The translations under genes and the position numbers were made by a program. From Dendrocalamus latiflorus (Eukaryota > Streptophyta > Magnoliopsida > Poales > Poaceae), in assembly GCA_017311315.1 (NCBI GenBank), contig CM029658.1, positions 34,387,327-34,451,326 on the forward strand: a stretch of DNA of 64,000 nucleotides, in the 5' to 3' direction. The notes beneath the pieces were generated by a model. That model made no database searches. It was not told the DNA's origin and saw only the letters and a list, made by a program, of their open reading frames with translations. Position 1 is the first letter of the stretch, and each line of letters begins with the position of its first letter. Positions 23,300 to 35,945 of the stretch are shown here, one piece after another.

Positions 23300-23499
23300 T
23301 TTTTTAGGAACATGAATAAGATTTGCAGGCCTTTGCATTAAGAAGATAAACAGAATTACAGAGTACTAGCTAGGCTAGTGAAGTGGTTATAACACTGAAG
23401 ATTGGAAACTGAAAATAAACTGAAAGAAAACACGTGAACAGGCGTAGCAAAGGAAAACTGACACACTGCCGAGCTAAAAGGAGCTCCGCCTAGACGCAA

Positions 23500-23725
23500 T
23501 AGCACCGCTATGAACGGAACTAAGAGCTAAATTTCAGAGGAATCGGTAACGACTTCACGCCCACCTGGTGCCTGGATGACAATTCCTACAAAAAATATGT
23601 CCAACAATGCATTGATTTCAAGTTTGGAGTTGTCGAAGACACACACGTTGTGTTCACGCCATACACTCCAGAGAACTACTACAGATTTGATGTTCAATGA
23701 TGACCAGAAAGCATTACGGAAGATT
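23500..23725 (-). pseudogene. LINE C-terminal coding remnant
   Basis: The minus strand from 23725 reads FRNAFWSSLNIKSVVVLWS followed by VWREHN..VFDNSKLEINAL, the usual C-terminal end of plant L1-type LINE ORF2. It ends in a stop near 23530. Confidence 0.6.
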
Positions 23726-25420
23726 ATTTTTTTATCATAAAAAATATATTATCACAAAAAGAATGTGTTACAACCATCGTCACAGAAAGTACGTCATAGA
23801 TTGTATCTAGTGACACGACAATGCATTTTCATCATAAACTTAACAAGAAAAAATTATTGTCATGGAATGGTAACAATTAGTGATGTTTATAATTGTCATG
23901 CATGGTTTGGTAAACGTCAAATAAACGTGCCATTTTGTCATAGATTTGTAGGTTTACCTGGCCGGGTAGGCTCTGGACAATATATTTTATGACGTTTTTC
24001 ATCGTAACATTCCTAAAAGTCATCCAAATTCCCAAAGCTCACCCATCATAGCTTTTCTCTCACCCAAACTCACTTAACTTCAAAGTTCTTTAAAAGTCTA
24101 ATGCCATGGTGCCTTTGTCTTTCATTCAATTAAACAATTCACCTTTAGACTTTTGTACTCTTTGTTTGTCTAAGCTAATTTTCAAACCAAGCCTCATCTC
24201 CACCTCGTGCTAAACGAAAAATGACCCAAATTACACAAGCATTAATTCCCCATTGTTTATTTCCTATTTATCCTACCATTTCCTTTTATTCAGCAGTTTC
24301 CAAATTTAATGACCAAAAATCGTTACTCCTGAATCCTTTCATTACTCATCGGTTTCCCATCACCCAAGCCTTCAAATTGGATTTCCATAACTGCATTGCT
24401 TCCTTTTCACACTTTAGCAAACTTTCTAGAGCTTTCAAACACCGCTGCCACCACAAGCCGTCTTCCCGAGCATCATCCAACACCGGACCGCGCCATCTTT
24501 CGCTCCAGTGAGTTTTTTCGATTTTTGTTCATGTCCTTTCATGTTCCATCCTCTAAGGAACTCATCTACCAAGTTAATTTGAGTTTGGTTCAGTCAATCA
24601 ACGGGAATCAAGATTTTTTTTCAAAACCAGCCGTTTCCACTCATTGTCGTCGATTTGTCATCTCCGGTGAGCCGTTCTTCGATTCCTTGCAATTACACCA
24701 TCACTAGCACATCATCTACATATTTCATGCTTCATATTGACCAATGCATCGCCGTAGAAACTCTGGCACTAATGTCACCCTATTGTCCATCGACGTGAAC
24801 GTCGCCCTGTTTCTTTGGCCATCCTCTGGCCATGCTCCCTTGTTTCCTCCGTGTTTCCTGCCCACATCCATGCCTCTAATAAATGGGAGTCAAGGCCGTT
24901 CCCTTGTTTCCTCCACGTTCCCTACCCATGCCTTGTCTCCTCTATCATCCCGCAAGAGTAGCTGTGTCCAGCACCAAGATCATCACTCTGGCGACGACAT
25001 GCACGCGCCCGGCTCTTCAAGTGGATGAAAGTTCATGTTAGTATGCATGTTTGCATGGGCAATGCACGAACTTGTACGCGATCAGCATGCATGTTTGCAC
25101 GAGGAACGTACATTTCATGACGAAAATGTTCACATCACTGCATGAATGTAATTGTCATCATGTCTCATTATGACAATAACAATTCATCGTAAAAAAGTAA
25201 AACGGTGCATAAAAAAATAAATGTGTCACAAAAAATAATTTCTCACAAAAACACCTTGGCACGCAGCCACCCTTCTGACCTAACAATATGTGACGATATG
25301 TAACAGCATTTTGTGATGAAAATTTTTGAATCATCACAAAGTTTTAGGGCAAAATGCCCCTACTTTCAATGGTGAAAAATTTAATTCATGCGTCATAGAA
25401 AGTTGCTTATTAATGACCTT
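23726..25420. mobile_element. AT-rich element with weak inverted ends and gene-like interior
   Basis: The left side reads ATCACAAAAAGAATGTGTTACA..CATCGTCACA (23752-23790). The right side in reverse complement reads ATCACAAAATGCTGTTACATATCGTCACA (about 25285-25325). Further inverted similarity (GTCATGA/TCATAAC units) continues inward. This suggests a DNA element that interrupted the LINE. The interior 24000-25030 is less AT-rich and has a 94-codon open stretch (24744-25028) and pyrimidine-rich leader-like sequence, which may be captured host DNA. No target duplication or transposase was found, so class and exact ends are uncertain. Confidence 0.4.
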
Positions 25421-25449
25421 TATTTCATCCGTCAAGGAGTATTCATCAC

Positions 25450-26290
25450 TGAAGCTCATATTTGTTGTATTAAAAGGATCACTAAAGTGTCAAATCCTTT
25501 TCTTTGAGTCTTGGCCACTCATTTTCGTAGGGACGACCACCAATCAAGAATGTGGCCATCCGTGCTTAGCAATGTACGATGCATGCCAAATAGGCGCATG
25601 AACTATGACCAAGCCTACTTCACCCAAGTGCAAAGTACCAGGACGTGGTCAATTGTATCTAGGGTGTGGTCACACAGTGGGCATAGTGAATGCACCGACA
25701 CAACATGATGCACTAGATGGTCACCTGTCCAGCAGTGGTCATTAACAGCAAGCCAGACAAAGAATTTACACTTCAACAAAGTCTTGCATTTCCAAATTAG
25801 CTTGTGGGCAATGGTTTGGATCCTGTTAAGGAAGAAAACATTGTAGGCCGACTTGCTGGAATAGACCTCCGAAGAGTTTAACTTCTAGACCATCCGGTCT
25901 ACGATTCCAAATTGCAGATGAACGAGATGGATTTTCCTCCAAAGAAGTACATATTCAGAGATTGCCTAAACCAAAGAGTGCACCTTGAATGTCATGAACC
26001 CATGTATTCGCCACAATGCCCTGAGCCACCGTGGTTGATCTCCTGGCTTTTTGAGAGACAAGTTTGAAAAGAGATGCTACCAGAATGTCTGTCGATTGTC
26101 CATCAATCCAATTGTCCATCCACAAAGATGTACGACTGCCATTTCCAAGTGTCACCTCTGTCGCAGCCTTGAACATTGCTTGAACCACCAGTTCGTCAGA
26201 TGATTGCAATTTTGCCCACATACATGTAGGGTCTGTCCCAGGATACCTAGGCCACCAAGGGAAAGAGGCTTGTAGACCGATTTCCATGCC
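25450..26290 (-). pseudogene. LINE zinc-finger (zf-RVT) and adjoining region remnant
   Basis: The minus strand encodes LVAWKSVYKPLSLGGLGI near 26270, GNGSRTSLWMDNWIDG near 26150-26100, and CPLCDHTLDTIDHVLVLC near 25690-25640, with the Cys/His pattern of the zf-RVT domain. Frames shift between blocks. Confidence 0.65.
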
Positions 26291-26319
26291 ACCAAGCCCA
26301 TATGGTTAAGGATTTGATT

Positions 26320-27847
26320 ATGAATAGCTAGGAAAACAAGTCGAAGGCTTTCGAGATATCTAATTTCAGCAACAATGTGGCTTTCTTCCTTGCCTTGAGG
26401 GTCTTAGAGGCTAGTTGGAAGACAAAAATAGTTATCATGGATTGAACTGCCTGAGACAAAAGCTATTTGGTTTGGGCCCACTAGCCTGGTAGTTCCTTTT
26501 TCAATCTATTTGCCAACACCTTGGAGAATAGTTTAGCGAAGCTATGGAGTAGGCTAATAAGGCAATAGTCTTTGACTCTTGAAGGTTCGTCTGACTTAGC
26601 CAACAGAACGATCAAAGCATTATTCAACCAATGAAGACAATTCCCTTTAAGAAGAAAGAGCGCATGGAACGCATCCATTATACTTGGCTTGATCACCAAA
26701 CATGCAGTTTTGTAGAAGACTCCCATGAAACCATCGGGGCCAAGAGATTTCACCAAAGGGAGCTCTTTGATTACCCCCCCAAATTTCCTCCTCTGAAAAT
26801 TCTTGATCTAAGTGGGATAGATTAGCCGAAGCCAGCTCAAGGAAGCTTCGATCAAGCATAAGTTCCCGATCGTTGTAGGTACCCATGATATTTTCAAAGA
26901 ACTCATAGAAATGCTTAGATTTCTCCTCCTCATTGTTGATGTTTCTGCCATTAATATGGAGGGGGCCGATGAAAGTTTTTCGCCAACAATGCGAAGCATG
27001 GTGGTAGAAGAACTTTGTATCCACGTCCCCCTCTTTAAGCTAGTTAATGTGAGAATGTTGCCTAGCCATAGTTCTTTCTAGCGATGCTAAGCCGAGACAT
27101 CTAAGCTTGAGATTTTTGCGGAGCCAATTTTCCTGGAAGGAGAGCGCGCGTTTGTCTTGGGCATAGTCAAGTTGAAACATAATCTCCTTGGCCATAAGTA
27201 GCTGCATTTTAATATATCCAAATTGTTTTTGTCCCCAATTTTGAAGGCCTCTAGTGGCATTTCTATGCAACGCGTTCATACACGTTAATGGGTCAGAGAT
27301 GCTGGGGGCACAAGTCCATGTCGCCTGAACTGCCTCCAAAAATAATTTCTACTTAGCCCAGAATGATTTGAAGTGAAAACGACGCTTGGTGGATAGCATG
27401 GCATGATTGGAGATGAGGGGTGGGCAATAATCAGACATGGAGGAAGACGTACTGAGCCTGCATAAACACGTTAGGGTACATGTCCTCCTAGTCCAACGAG
27501 ACGAATGCTCTGTCGAGCCTAATAAGGTTTGGGATCACACATTCATTACTCCAAGTAAAATGACAGCTATGCAAATGGAGCTCCTTGAGTTTGAGGTCAT
27601 CAATGCACCATTGGAACTTTCCCATGAGTCTTCTGTGTAGGTTGGAGTTGTTTTGTCGTTTGTCGAAAGAATCATGTTGATATCTCCCGTTACAAGCCAC
27701 GGACCAGCACACTGAGATCAGACATCTCACAATTCCTGAAGAAATGACGGTTTATCAAGTTCTCTGGTGGGACCGTAGACTGACATTAACCACCAAGTGG
27801 TGGTAGGAGACATGAAGAAAATGATTGCAAGCCAAGAAAGAGGAGTT
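26320..27847 (-). pseudogene. LINE ORF2: endonuclease C-terminal end and truncated reverse transcriptase
   Basis: From 27847 downward the minus strand gives WWLMSVYGPTRELDKPSF, then RLMGKFQWCIDDLKLKELHL and TWSNE, the C-terminal half of an APE-type endonuclease. A linker follows. RT begins with KSLGPDGFMG (normally KSPGPDGF) and YCLISLLHSFAKLFSKVLAN near 26756-26500, then KLDISKAFD near 26350, which carries the first catalytic Asp. The YxDD region is missing. Several stops and frameshifts are present. Confidence 0.65.
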
Positions 27848-27852
27848 TTTCC

Positions 27853-28096
27853 TGTTGAGGAACCGTCGCTGGCGACCAGTCCGATCGATTCCTCTGCTTA
27901 GAACAAGAACGAATCAATCACAGAATCACAGAAGAATAGATTGAACACAGAAAGGTAGAGAGAACTCCTGGTCTTTCTTTATTGCTTTCAATTGCATTGG
28001 TGTACATGATTTGGCCGGTATGGCTCCCTATTTATAGTCTACGGTGGGGTGCCCAAATATGTTAGGACTCTGGGTTGAGCCCAGGGTTTCCTAACA
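27853..28096 (-). repeat. Copia 3' LTR
   Basis: 244 bp, TG...CA, paired with 48993-49236. The purine-rich tract (minus strand AAGGGGGAG) lies directly right of it at 28097-28105. Confidence 0.9.
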
Positions 28097-28339
28097 CTCC
28101 CCCTTGGGCACTCACCTAACATGCTCATGCCTCGTCAAAACTCCATAAAAACCCAGTGGGAAAATTTAGAGAAAGAGTACATGATACATGTGATGCTGCG
28201 ATGCACGAATTGCCTCATTAAAAACCTTGGTCGAGAAACTTCAGAAAAACTCGTCAAGGGAAAAAGAGTACAATTCACCCAACTTCATTCAGTCTTCACG
28301 ACTTTCTCATTTGGGTACTTAACCTTCAGGATTAAGATT

Positions 28340-29990
28340 TATTATCGGGCATGAGAGAATTCTCCCCCTAAATTCTGCACTTCTCTAAGTCTTATCATTC
28401 CAATTCCACGCACGCACCTTTCAAAGCTAGATGCGGGGAGTGACTTAGTGAACAAATCTGCAAGATTTTCACATGACTTAGTATGCAGTACTTTAATCTC
28501 GTCCATCTTTTGCAATTCATATGCATAGAAGAACTTGGGGTTGATATGCTTTGTGAGATGACTCTTCACATAGCCCGTTTGCACTTGTGCTACGCAAGCT
28601 GCATTATCCTCATAGATAATCGTGGGGGTTTGCGCAATGTTCATCCCACATGACTGCTGGATGTGGTGAACCATTCGGCGGAGCCAGGCGCACTCTCGTG
28701 CGGCTTCATATAGTGCTATAATTTCTGAGTGGTTCGTCGAAGTAGCTACAAGGCTTTGCTTAGACGATTTTCATGAAATTGCAGATCCACCACACAGAAA
28801 TACATAGCCTGTTTGTGACTTAGCGGTATGCGGATCTGACAGGTACCCAGCATCTGCATAGCCAATCAAGTTCAGATCTTGATTCCTTCTGTAAAACAAT
28901 CCAAGGTCCTTACTTCCTTGGAGGTATCGGAAGATGTCCTTTATGCCCTGCAAATGCCTTTTGGTGGGCTCTGCACTGTACCTTGCTAACAGGTTCACGG
29001 CAAATGCAATGTCCGGTCTAGTGCAGTTTGCTAAGTACATGAGCGCTCCCACTCCACTCAAGTATGGGAATTCCGGTCCTAGGATTTCCTCCCCCTCTTC
29101 CCTTGGTCGGAAAGGATATCTTTCTTGCTGCAAAGACCTCCTGATCATCGGTACTTTCAATGGGAATGCCTTCTCAAAGCCAAACCTTTCAAGCACCTTC
29201 TGAGTGTAGGTCGACTGATGAAGCAAGATTCCTTTAGGGACATGCTCAAGCTGCAGGCCTAAGCAAAACTTGGTCTTGCCCAAATCTTTGATTTCAAATT
29301 CTGACTCCAAGTAGGAGCTTGCTTCTTTTATATCTTCGGCTGTCCCGATGATGTTCAGATCATCGACATACACAGAGATTATATAGAATCCATTCTGATA
29401 TCGCCGTATAAATACACAAGGACAGTCTTCATTATTCTGTAGCCTTTCTTGCAGAGAAAGTCGCTCAAGCGATTATACCACATTCTTCCAGATTGTTTCA
29501 GTCCATACAGTGACTTTCTGAGTTTCACAGTGTACAGATTTCTATTTGCTCTGTCTTGGTTCGGAAGAGGGATTCCTTCAGGGACTTTCATGTAAATCTC
29601 CGAATCCAAGTTACCGTAAAGGTATGCAGTCCCAACATCCATCAATTTCATTTCCAAGTTCAAGTTCACTACCATTGAGATCAAGTATCTAAAGGTAATT
29701 TCACTCATGACTGGGGAGTAGGTTTCACTCATTGCCTTACTTTGTATCTCACTACTTCGTTTCTTTCATTTCTCTTTCGAACAAATACCCACTTGTGCCC
29801 TACGGGGTGCACATGGGGAGGCGTGCGGCATATAGGCCCAATACCTCTCTTTTGTTCAGAGATAGCAATTCAGTTGCTATTGTCTTCTTACAATCTTCCC
29901 AATCTGTTCTTTTCTTACATTCAGCGAGCGATGCAGGCTCGGGATCAGGATCGATGATTGTGCCAATTTTCTTTGCGAAGTAGATATCGA
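28340..29990 (-). pseudogene. Copia reverse transcriptase and RNase H
   Basis: The minus strand shows VGTAYLYGNLDSEIYMK-type RT sequence, LRKSLYGLKQSGRMWYNRL, then YVDDLNIIG, the catalytic YVDD box. It continues with DLGKTKFCLGLQLEH, then LNLIGYADAGYLSD and YEDNAACVAQVQTGYVKSH..KHINPKFFYA of RNase H. A frameshift just before the YVDD segment (near 29400-29440) and one between RT and RNase H (near 28770) break it. A short stretch at 30030-29800 carries the start of the RT region. Confidence 0.8.
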
Positions 29991-30499
29991 TATTAGCTAT
30001 TGTCCTATTCAGAGACTCTCCCGTGTGCACATAATTTATAGCTATTTCTTCATGAGTTGCTACTTCTGTAGCGATTGCTTCTTCTGGAGCTTCACCTTAC
30101 GCATCGCTTCTTTCAGTTGCGGTGGCAAGTCCCTTTAGTTTTTCGGCTCCGATGTTTGCGCACACATCCATGCCGACGGGGATATTCAGATCCGGTATGC
30201 CTTCTTCTGGAAGTGTCATACTTGTACCAGGTCTCAACTGGCTCCCCTTCTCATTTTGGGGGACTTCAATGATCGGCTATGATAAGTCCTTATCCTTTTT
30301 CGCTGGGCGTCCCTGGTTACTTTGGACTCGAGGAATCGGAGTTCTCGTCCTTTTATTCTGAGGCCTTTGGACGGGATTAGGGATACCTTCAATTTTCTTT
30401 GGTATTTCAACCCTCTCCGGTGCATTGCGTGCAGGCATATGCGACTTAGTCATGCTCTTCAAATCACTAAAGTGATCGGGCAATTGGTTTGCTAATGCT

Positions 30500-30864
30500 T
30501 GCAAATCGATGATCTTCTGGACCTCTTTCTCAGTTTCACTAGTGCGCGGGTCATGTGCATGAATTCTCGTGGCTTCCTACGTAATTTTCTGACATTTTTC
30601 ATCAAGGGGTTGATTTCCTCCCCCTAATGACGGGAAATTATCCTCATCAAAAATGCAGTCAGCGAAGCGGGCTGTATGCAAATCTCCTGGCATGGGTTCC
30701 AAATACCTGATTATGGATGCAGTCTCATAACCAACGTATATCCCAGTCTTACGGAGTGGGCTCATTGCAGTACGTTGTGGAGGTTGTATCAGTACATAAA
30801 CCTTACATCCAAACCTCCTAAGATAAGAAATTTTTGGTGGTGACCCTTGCGCTAGTTGCATAGG
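30500..30864 (-). pseudogene. Copia integrase C-terminal end, distal to the solo LTR
   Basis: The minus strand from 30864 reads MQLAQGSPPKISYLRRFGC followed by KVYV, the conserved end of the Copia integrase core. It continues from the segment at 34913-34705 once the solo LTR is removed. Confidence 0.7.
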
Positions 30865-33800
30865 TGTCAGACCCGGATTTTTCAATCCGAATCTTACTGT
30901 GTTTCACTGCACTAATCCCTGGATCAGTAGTTAGTGCACACAGGTACATTGCTGAATCATTTCATACATCGCATAATCAACCATTATATTACATAAATTG
31001 AAATACACCACGTCGGGTGATAGAGTTTACAAAAGGGGCCGATCAGGCCAAATATCCTTATTACAAGTACGCACAGCGGAAATACAGCAAAAGCAAACCC
31101 AAATCCACAGGCAAGCGACTGGAAGGTACTGTGTGCATTATATGTCACCAGCTAACTAGTAACATACGTGCACACAACGCCGGATGTCCACTTGTCTATG
31201 CTTAAACTACGGAGCCTACGCCTTAGTCTCTTTCGTCATTCTTCTCCTCCGTAGCAGGAGCTTCCTCGTAGGCATAGTGGTCTTGTGTTCCTATTTCTGA
31301 ATTTAGTCACAAAAGCGAGCGTGAGCACTCCGACCCCGTGCTCAGTGAGCCAACACACAGAATGCAATATTTAACATGTATGGCTATCCAAAGGATGATT
31401 TAGGTTTATTTCATTGTTGCGAAAAGTGCTTTTGAATACAATTATATAAAAATTCCTTAAGACCTAGCAATTTGAACACATGTATATGTTGTGAATGAAT
31501 GCAATATTAATAGTGATTCAGATTCCATCCACCGTTACATGGCATCTGCACCATATAGCAATTCTTCAGCGTTATAGCCGCTTAACTTACCACTGGGACG
31601 ACACCCAGGACAATTCCAAATCAGGGCAGTCCATCGCCCTTCCACTTTTCCATTCCCAGTTTTTCAATATTTTAAAACAGAACTATATCTGGTTAAGTTC
31701 CCATGTCCGCCCTTGACCGTGGGCACGACTATTCGAATAGTTTTGACTCTGCAGAGTTTGTACACTTTCACCACAAGAGACAATCAACTCGTTGCCCCAC
31801 ACGATTCCTTAGTCATGTGGTTGAGCAGACTATCACAGTGACTTTTCAAAGTACCTCGCCCCTTCCATCATTTCACCCTATGGGTCGCTCCCACTTGCGG
31901 TGGGTCCCATACATTGTGCGGGATGTCCTCCTTCTGAACGTCTAGCAGCTGGCTCCCCACCCCTGCTAGCCCGCCACAGCAGAACTTCACCCTACCCGGG
32001 TGTCTCATTCAAGCCGTCACACAGACTGCCGCTTGCACTATCCCACACCTCCTCCTGGAAGGATGACTTTCAGGGTCCGGTAAATCTACTAAGCCAAGTT
32101 GTATTTTACAGACTTGTGGTTGTACTGTTTTACACGGGTTGACATGACAAGATTCAGTCCTTAGTGATATCTGGATGGTTCTACCACAAACCACACTCTC
32201 GTGCACACCTGCACCACACCCCCGAACCATCCGCCCAGATATTTAAGCATGTTGGGGTCTTTGGAGACATAAAATAATCATATCCAACATTTATCAGTCA
32301 TTACCACCATGACTGTCCCAACCAAATTTTTCTCATGATTAAAGTGATGTTTGGGCGTTCTCGCGCCCATGATTACCTAAACAATGCTAAGCACGGCATA
32401 TATAAATTACGGACTTACTTTTGAAAAGTTACCATTATAGTTTTTGCTAGGGCGACAAGGTTCACGTATTCAAGTATTCCAAAGGAGGTGTAATATTAGT
32501 CAAGCAAGCCATGGACATGTAACTAAAATCTTAAATTAACATGTATTTGCATATAAAATAATAGCATGCAATTTGATAATTTAAACCAAAGTAGTTTGCA
32601 GAAAATGTAGGTTCAACATGATCAAAGTATTGACTCGCCTTGGTCACAGCGGTCGGGATCCGGATTCTCTGGTGCTTCTAGGGTCGCTGCCTCGATCTCC
32701 TCTTCTTGTGCCTCGTAAGCTATTTTAGCGTGCGCCAAAATTTGTATAAAAAGAAAAAAACAGCAAATCAAACCAAATAACACCAGAAATTCAAATGAAC
32801 TCTAAAAATTATGATTTTAGTTCCACTTGATAGATCTTGAATTTAGATGAATTTAGAAATTTGTCTCACTCAATTTGGAGTTAAAATGAATAAGTTATGA
32901 TTATTTGAAGTTCTCAGATTGAATTAATTCCATAAAATATGAAATTTCTGACAGTGGGTCCCACATGTCATTTTCTTTTATTTTAATTCTTTTCTTGTTG
33001 TGCTGCTGACAAGTGGGGTCCATCTACTGTTTAGTGGGGTCCACCTGTCAGTAGGGTCTCGGTGCAGATGTGCCACTGACCGGTGGGGCCCAGCGGTCAG
33101 TCGGCCGCTCTGGTTACACTGGCCGACAGGTGGGGCCTACCTGTCAGCGGGGATTTTAAAAGAAATTGCTCGACCGCAGGCGCGGAGCCGGGGGCTCGAA
33201 CGCGCGCCGCGGTAGCGGGAAGAGATGCGCGCTGGTAACCAAGTGGGCGGGGAGGCTTTGCGTACCCTATAAGGGCAGCTTAATCTTTTGAGGTGGCTCG
33301 CGGAGGAGGCCGGGCAGAGGAAGAAGAGGACGGCGGTGGCCGGCGGCGAGCGGTGGTCGGGAGGCTCCGGGGCTGCGTGGAATATAACCTCCGCGAGATG
33401 GCGATGCTTCTGGTGTGGACGGCCGAGGATGACGGTGGCCGGAGAGGGCTGGCGGCGTGCGACGGCGGAGGCTCGGGCGGGAGCTCCGGTGACGGCGAGG
33501 TACAGGCTTCGGGAGGTGCGGGGGAGACCGGCGTTAGCTTCGCCTTGCTTCCCTGATGCTCTGGGAGCAAGGGATTGCTCGGAGGCGGCCGGGATCGGCG
33601 GCGGCTCGGTCGCCGGAGCTGGGGAAGAAGGAGGTGCCGGCGGGGGAATTGGGACGCTATGGTGCAATTGCGGCCAGGGGAGGGAAGAGTGAAGCGTTGC
33701 AGCGCATTTGCGGTTCCTTGGCAGGACTTTTATAGCCGGGAGAGGCACGCGGCGAGGGCGGCACCTGGCGCTCCGCCCTGTTTGCGCCGGCGAGGGGGGA

Positions 33801-34704
33801 TGGACGAAATCTCTCCGAGATTGCGCGCGAAAGAGAGAGACGATGATTCTTTGAATTTGCCCGCGGGTATGAGAGAGAGAGGGAGGGGATTGGCTGCGGC
33901 TAGCGCGAGAGAGAGCTGGCGAGAGAGGGAGAGCGGCGCTGCGGGCGCGTGGAGAAGAAGAGTGAGGAGGAAGAAGAGAGCAGGCGGGCGGGGCCACCGG
34001 CCAGAGGAAGAGTCTGGCGCGTGGGGGCGGGTCGCAGCGAGGCGCGAGTCGCGGGGCCACTGCGCAGCGGGAAGAGAGGCGCGGTGGAGGCGGGTCCACC
34101 GGTCAGCGAAAGACGACGCGCGCGAGGGAGCGGGTCCACCGCGCAGGCGCGGCCAAGACAGCGGGGACGTGCGGCCACGCGGCAACGGGAGGAAGGCGTG
34201 GGCGGGGTGACGTGCCGCACATCGGGCCATCCAGATGGCGGCCCGAGAGGGTTTTTCTTCTTTTTTATTTTTAAGGATTTTTAGAAATGCCCAGATAATT
34301 GAATAATCCTCAGAAAAATATGAAATCAGTTCCAAAAATTTCAGAAAAACTCACAGAAGCTCATGAGGACCTTCTGGACTTAGCAAAAATATTTCCAACT
34401 ATTGTTGGTATTTAATTTATTTGATTCCCTTGCTATGCCTAGTTGTATGTATATATACATATACATACACTTGAACTTATATTTATTAACATTTTTATTT
34501 TGCTTACCAAAATTTCTAGGGATAACATTTCATGCTTATTTACACTTCTCTTTTATTATTTTATGTGTTGATTTCTTCCCTCTTTTTACTTTTGAAATTC
34601 CTTTATATTTACAAAAAGTCAACAAACTCCAAATTCAAATGTAAAGCAAATAAAATAACCCAAAAACTTCATAATTTAATATTTATATTTTCCAGAATGT
34701 TACA
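30865..34704 (-). mobile_element. Solo LTR, 3.84 kb, Gypsy type
   Basis: It begins TGTCAGACCCGG and ends GAATGTTACA, flanked by a perfect ATAGG duplication (30860-30864 and 34705-34709). It interrupts the Copia integrase. Nothing inside reads as gag or pol, so it is a single LTR left after recombination between the two ends of a full element. The terminus resembles that of the Gypsy LTR at 35946 (TGTCGGGACCCCGG; shared AGTGCACACAG), so the families are related but distinct. A GC-rich block at 33100-34250 carries long but meaningless open frames. Confidence 0.85.
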
Positions 34705-35809
34705 ATAGGTGAATGGATGTTGTAGGCCGAAGGTCTAAGGTTGATGAGATTCGCTGCATGGAGGACTGCGTGTCCCCAACATGTAGATGGCAAATTACAA
34801 TTATACAAGAGGGGTCGGGCAATAAATTTAATTCTTTTAATTAAAGCCTCTGCCAGACCATTCTGGGTATGGACATGCGGTACCGAGTGCTCAACTACAA
34901 TACCCATCACCATGCAATAAATTCTCTGGCGTTGTCCATTCTGATGGACTTGATGTGATGATCAGGGAACACATTTCTGATGCGAATGATCTGCGAGATC
35001 AATTTTGCAAAGGCGTGATTTCTTGTGGACAGCAGACCCACATATGACCACTTCGAGGAAGCGTCAATGAGCACCCTGAAATACTTGAATAGCCCTGAGA
35101 TGGGCTGAATGGGACCGCAAATGTATCCCTGGATGCGTTCCAGGAATGCAGGGACTTCATCCTTCCCTTTCAGAGTGGAGGGTCTAATTATTAGTTTCCC
35201 GGTGGCACATGCAGGGCACACAAAATCTTCATGATTCGGAAAATTTTTCACATTAATATTATGCCCTTGTGAATTATTTATTATGTTTCTCATCATCCTA
35301 AGACCTGGGTGGCCTAATTTGTCATGCCAGAGACAGAATAGTTCAGAGCTTCTAAATACCGTCTTCAGGACAGTGTACGCTGCATGCGCCTTAATGTTGG
35401 TATAATATAGCCCAGTTTCTAGTGAAGGAAGTTTTTCTAGTACCCTTTTTCCATGTTCTTCGCGCTTCGTGATGAGCAGGTATTCCTTACCGTACTCTTC
35501 TTCAGTCTCAACGTGGAAACCATTGGCGCGAATATCCTTAAAACTTAGGAGAGTTCTAGTCGATTCTAGGTATAATAAGGCTTCTTCAGTGACCAAAGTT
35601 GTGCCCATGGGGAGTATAATTGTGGCTATTCCGGAATCTCTTATACATGCATTGCTTCCGGCGATTGTCGTAAGGCTGTCAGTGCTCTTACGAATCAACT
35701 GAAAATACTTAGTCTCTCTTAAGATGGTATTCGTTGTGCCGCTGTCAGCAAGACATACTTCCTCCATAGGGCGACACACGTGTTCTAATATAACGTATTT
35801 AATTAACAT
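34705..35809 (-). pseudogene. Copia protease, GAG-pre-integrase and integrase
   Basis: The minus strand encodes CLADSGTTN (aspartic protease active site), then CLWHDKLGHPGLRMMRN and CPACATGK of the His/Cys integrase head, then IRMDNAREF with the second catalytic Asp. After a frameshift near 34910 it continues VEHSVPHVHTQNGLAEALIK with the Glu. The end is cut by the solo LTR. The upstream border lies at the Gypsy insertion (35945). Confidence 0.8.
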
Positions 35810-35945
35810 GTATTAGAAGGCATTCAATACATATATAAAATACGCCAATATCAGAACATAGCATGCCATCATAAACTGAATAAATGAATGTATTATTCCA
35901 AAATCATCCAACCATCATGAGAAAACAAAATCCTAAAGCACCATC

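Noticed and set aside
33137..34335. Long open frames on both strands (up to 320 codons), rich in Arg, Ala, Pro and Ser
   Set aside because: They lie inside the solo LTR in very GC-rich DNA, overlap each other in several frames and show no domain. High GC alone explains the lack of stops.
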